From NCBI GenBank assembly GCA_002402105.1, contig NVVD01000002.1, forward strand, positions 164,986 to 210,797: a stretch of 45,812 nt of DNA. The letters are read 5' to 3'. Below, one piece after another: positions 43,041-45,812 of the stretch. The DNA comes from Candidatus Cloacimonadota bacterium (GTDB lineage: Bacteria; Muiribacteriota; UBA6191). The position numbers and the translations under genes were made by a program. The notes beneath the pieces were generated by a model that worked only from the letters and a program-made list of their open reading frames with translations, searched no databases and was not told where the DNA came from. Position 1 is the stretch's first letter, and each line of letters begins with the position of its first letter.

Positions 43041-44318
43041 ATGGATAAAAAGCCAGTAAAACCTCAGATAGCAATAAAGACAACAGCTCAACCATTTGCA
43101 TACCCATTAAAACAATTGATGATGGAGCTTGAAGCTCGTGAAGCTGATGGAAAAAGAGAACTGTTAGGTTATGGTTTTTCTGATTTTAAAGAAATGAACT
43201 CTTTAATTTCAGGTTTTAGAAAAGGTAATATCAGTTTAATATTAGGTTCAAAAAATCGTTTAAAGAGTTCACTTTTACTTTCTATTGCTTGTTCTATTAT
43301 TAAAGATAAAAAAGTTCCAGTTTTGTATTATAATTTTAATACTCCAATTATGGATTTGTTATATAATGCATCTTCTTGGTCTTCTAATCTACCTTTAGAC
43401 ACCCTTAAAAAAGCAAAAATTATGGGTAACTCGACTAGAAAAAATGCGTTCCAAAAATCTTTAGATGAGTTTTCTAAATTTCAAAACTATCTGCATCTTG
43501 TTGCTGGTTCTCAAATCTCAACTCCATTATTAATTGAAAATGAAATAAAAATTTTAAAGCAAAAATATAAGAGTAAAAACTTTGTTTTAATTATAGATGG
43601 TTTACAATCTATGCCAAGCAATGAAGCGATTAGTTCAAAGATATTAAAAATAGAAAGTGTTGTAAATAGTTTAAAGTCTATAGCTCTTTCACAAAATATA
43701 CCTGTCATTGTTGGGGCTGCTATTACTAAAGATGCTATTGAAATAGATGAAAAAGAAGATAATGAAAGGATAAAGCTTTCAGATTGTAGAAATTGTCCAG
43801 ATATTGAAGATTTAATTGATTTTGGTTTTGTTATGTCAAAAAATTGGACAAATAGTAACGAATTAAATAATCAATTATCTCAAAAAGCCGAAAATATACA
43901 AAAAGATAAAGACTATATTCCAGATATGGAAGTAATAGACTTACATTTAGATACTTGTCCTGTTGATATTGAAGAAGAGCAATCTGTTCAATTTATGGTA
44001 CATAGATTAAATGGTAGATTTTATGAATTAGGGATGGCTTTTGAACAAGAGCTTCAAAACTTTAATCGCATAGATAAATTAGTGACTGAAATTATAGTTC
44101 GTGAAGAAATTGAATTTTTAGACATTGATCCAAATAGAAAGCCAAAAAAGAAAAAATTAGAAAGTAACAAGCAAAATACACAGAATAATCAGATGTCTGG
44201 CATGGGGGATATGGGAATGATGGCAGGTATGATGCCGGGAATGGCTCCTAAACAATCTCAGCAAGTGTCTCAGCCAAAAAAAGAAAAAGTTAAGGTGTCT
44301 TTAAAACTTGGTTCTTAA
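43041..44318 (+). CDS. DnaB-type RecA-fold ATPase paralogue with degenerate Walker A
   Basis: A 425-residue protein that resembles the C-terminal ATPase domain of the replicative helicase DnaB without its N-terminal domain. LISGFRKGNISLILGSKNRL (55-74) stands for the DnaB stretch ending in Walker A. The P-loop here is GSKNRLKS (69-76), where Lys75 is kept but the preceding Gly is Leu. Walker B is FVLIIDGLQSM (181-191), like the DnaB IDYLQ motif, and LSDCRNCPDIEDLIDFGFVM (246-265) matches the DnaB LSDLR...IEQDAD segment. The last 80 residues are low-complexity, with a Met/Gly-rich stretch and a basic tail. ATP binding may persist, perhaps weakly. Its role, among glycan genes, is unknown. Confidence 0.72.
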   Translation: MDKKPVKPQIAIKTTAQPFAYPLKQLMMELEAREADGKRELLGYGFSDFKEMNSLISGFRKGNISLILGSKNRLKSSLLLSIACSIIKDKKVPVLYYNFNTPIMDLLYNASSWSSNLPLDTLKKAKIMGNSTRKNAFQKSLDEFSKFQNYLHLVAGSQISTPLLIENEIKILKQKYKSKNFVLIIDGLQSMPSNEAISSKILKIESVVNSLKSIALSQNIPVIVGAAITKDAIEIDEKEDNERIKLSDCRNCPDIEDLIDFGFVMSKNWTNSNELNNQLSQKAENIQKDKDYIPDMEVIDLHLDTCPVDIEEEQSVQFMVHRLNGRFYELGMAFEQELQNFNRIDKLVTEIIVREEIEFLDIDPNRKPKKKKLESNKQNTQNNQMSGMGDMGMMAGMMPGMAPKQSQQVSQPKKEKVKVSLKLGS

Positions 44319-45703
44319 TAACCACTCTGTATAAAAACTAATTTAAAAACAGTTTGAAATAAAATCTTTATATCTAGTATAAAAGACCAGTTTTCAACAT
44401 AATGTAAGTCATAAGTTGTTCTGTCTTCTATGCTAGATTGACCACGCAAACCATTGCATTGTGCCCATCCAGTAATACCAACAGGCATACGATGTCTAAT
44501 CATATAGCCAGGGATTTTTTCTTTGAATTGATTGACAAAAAAAGGTCTTTCAGGTCTAGCTCCAACTAAAGACATTTGTCCAATTAGTACATTCCAGAGT
44601 TGAGGAAGCTCATCAATAGAGGTTTTTCGTAAAAAAGTACCAGCTTTTGTCCATCTTGTATCACCTTTTATAGCCCAAGTAGGGCCAGATTTGTCTTCTG
44701 CGTCTGTTCGCATAGAGCGAAACTTATACATTTTGAAAGTTTCTCCGTTTAAACCAACTCGTTCTTGTGAATAAAAAACAGGCCCACCATCTTCTATTTT
44801 AATCATAAGATAGATGATTAAAAAGAGAGGGAAAAGTGCAACTAATGAAATTGCACTCAAAAGTCGGTCAACAAAAATTTTCAGAGTATATTGCATGCTG
44901 AGACTATCATGTCTAGATCCTATAGCAATAACAGGAACCCCATGTATAGCTCCAATTTCCACTTTACTAGTTATGATTTCAAATAGATCAGGAACAACAG
45001 AAAAGTGAATGCCTTTTTGTTCACACTCTTCAACAATTTGAATAGCTTTTTTTTCTTCTTTATCTTCAAGAGCAATAATAACTTCGTTAATTAGATGTTC
45101 TTGAGTGATTTGTTTAAAGTTGTTTAATGGACCTAGGTAATTAAAATTTGAGGGTAGATGGATAGAAGAAGGGCCAATCATAGATAGATTTAAGGAATCA
45201 TTAGAGTTTTTTAAGTTTTGATAGATTTCTAAACCTCTAGTGTTTGTGCCTATGATTAGAATATTACTTCTTTTAAATAAGTTAGGCATTATCATTTGTA
45301 TAAATAGAGCTCTTAAATATGAAAAAATATTAAGAAATATAAAGATAGCAAAAAATGAAATACTAACTGTAAGTCTTGAAAAATTAAAATCTCTGTAAAA
45401 AAAGGCGAAAGATGTTAGGAGTAAAAACCCATAAAAGATATTTCGGCTTAAAAGCCAACTGTATTCAGGAGTAAAGCGAAAGCCTTTTTGATATTGACCA
45501 GAAAAGACAAAAATGGAGTAAAATAGCATCGAAATAAAAATAAAAGCATTAGAATAAGTTTGAAAACTTGGAATACCTTTATTTATATCTATTAAACCAC
45601 TATAAAAACGAAGATAAAAAGAAAAACTTAAGATAAAATAGATAGCAAAAGCATCTAAAAAGGAGGCTAAAGCCCCCGAAAATGTATTTTTATTGACTCT
45701 CAT
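44315..45703 (-). CDS. Polyprenyl-phosphate sugar-1-phosphate transferase (WcaJ/WbaP-like)
   Basis: A 462-residue membrane enzyme that transfers a sugar-1-phosphate to undecaprenyl phosphate and starts repeat-unit assembly. The N-terminal half has several membrane helices and a CoA-binding-like Rossmann part (NILIIGTNTRGLEIYQNL). The catalytic bacterial sugar transferase domain is C-terminal. It shows a membrane re-entrant helix (AISLVALFPLFLIIYLMIKI), GPVFYSQERVGLNG, FKMYKFRSMRTDAED, RKTSIDELPQLWNVL and SLVGARPERP. The length is normal for the long form. The start at ATG 45703 is preferred; TTG at 45739 is possible. It ends with a 4-base overlap onto the convergent ATPase gene. Confidence 0.92.
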   Translation of the reverse strand: MRVNKNTFSGALASFLDAFAIYFILSFSFYLRFYSGLIDINKGIPSFQTYSNAFIFISMLFYSIFVFSGQYQKGFRFTPEYSWLLSRNIFYGFLLLTSFAFFYRDFNFSRLTVSISFFAIFIFLNIFSYLRALFIQMIMPNLFKRSNILIIGTNTRGLEIYQNLKNSNDSLNLSMIGPSSIHLPSNFNYLGPLNNFKQITQEHLINEVIIALEDKEEKKAIQIVEECEQKGIHFSVVPDLFEIITSKVEIGAIHGVPVIAIGSRHDSLSMQYTLKIFVDRLLSAISLVALFPLFLIIYLMIKIEDGGPVFYSQERVGLNGETFKMYKFRSMRTDAEDKSGPTWAIKGDTRWTKAGTFLRKTSIDELPQLWNVLIGQMSLVGARPERPFFVNQFKEKIPGYMIRHRMPVGITGWAQCNGLRGQSSIEDRTTYDLHYVENWSFILDIKILFQTVFKLVFIQSGY

Positions 45704-45753
45704 GTAAGAAACATTATCATGAATATGTGCAAACTGCAAGGGAGATTATTTGA

Positions 45754-45812
45754 ATGAAACAAGAGATAATAAAGTTAGATACGAACGGTAAGGGTTTGTA
45801 TGAAATAACAAG
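45754..45812 (+). CDS. Start of a probable YjbQ/UPF0047-family gene (truncated by window end)
   Basis: Only 19 complete codons are visible, starting at an ATG with AGGGAG at 45739-45744, 9 bases upstream. The peptide begins KQEIIKLDTNGKGLYEIT, which resembles the start of YjbQ-type proteins (a short beta strand, then a Gly-containing loop and an E/D-I-T motif). The gene is divergent from the WcaJ-like transferase. The coding call is fairly likely and the family call is tentative because so little is seen. Confidence 0.5.
   Translation, partial: MKQEIIKLDTNGKGLYEIT

Noticed and set aside
1-45812. CRISPR arrays, tRNA or rRNA genes, insertion sequences
   Set aside because: I saw no regularly spaced repeats, no tRNA-like cloverleaf flanked by expected sequence and no transposase in any frame.

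Overview
This is a low-G+C (roughly 30% by eye) chromosomal segment of a Gram-negative, probably aerobic and possibly marine bacterium. The Gram-negative call rests on a Wza-like outer-membrane export protein, a Wzc-type tyrosine kinase and nonulosonic-acid biosynthesis genes. Aerobic metabolism is suggested by methylcrotonyl-CoA carboxylase. I cannot fix the phylum from sequence alone. Base composition and the sugar genes recall Campylobacterota, while the mix of pathways would also fit Bdellovibrionota-like or other low-G+C marine lineages.

Layout. 1-2944 (+): a D-arabinose donor cassette (UbiA-type phosphoribosyltransferase, GtrA, DprE1, DprE2). 2947-7110: a Wza-like exporter (-) and Wzc kinase (+) that diverge from a region with nested palindromes, then a tail-anchored receiver protein (-). 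7326-10446: an unknown HEAT-like protein (+), a WecA-like priming transferase (-) and ribosomal protein L25 (-) with a clear terminator. 10807-17981 (+): leucine catabolism (MccB, biotin carboxylase, separate biotin carrier, HMG-CoA lyase), running with almost no gaps into an AlbA_2 protein, a zinc-ribbon methyltransferase and a HAD phosphatase.

18075-36228: a surface-sugar island. It holds a complete set of candidate genes for CMP-legionaminic acid or a close relative (LegB, LegC, LegG, LegI, LegF and a PglD/NeuD acetyltransferase), plus extra aminotransferases, SDR enzymes, capsule-type transferases, a sulfotransferase and a sugar-1-phosphate nucleotidyltransferase. Two paralogous zinc-ribbon methyltransferases sit at either side of it. 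42877-36221 (-): a tightly packed seven-gene operon (RmlD-like, GT2, WbqC, SpsF-radical SAM fusion, radical SAM, epimerase, PIG-L deacetylase). 43041-45812: a DnaB-derived ATPase with a degenerate P-loop (+), a polyprenyl-phosphate sugar-1-phosphate transferase (-), and the first codons of a probable YjbQ-family gene (+).

Working together: two priming enzymes (WecA-like and WcaJ-like) could start lipid-linked glycans. The island supplies unusual charged and modified sugars, and Wza/Wzc export a capsule or exopolysaccharide. The most unusual items are the SpsF-radical SAM fusion, and a second protein of the same two-domain plan (33057-34424) that appears to have lost the iron-sulfur cysteines.
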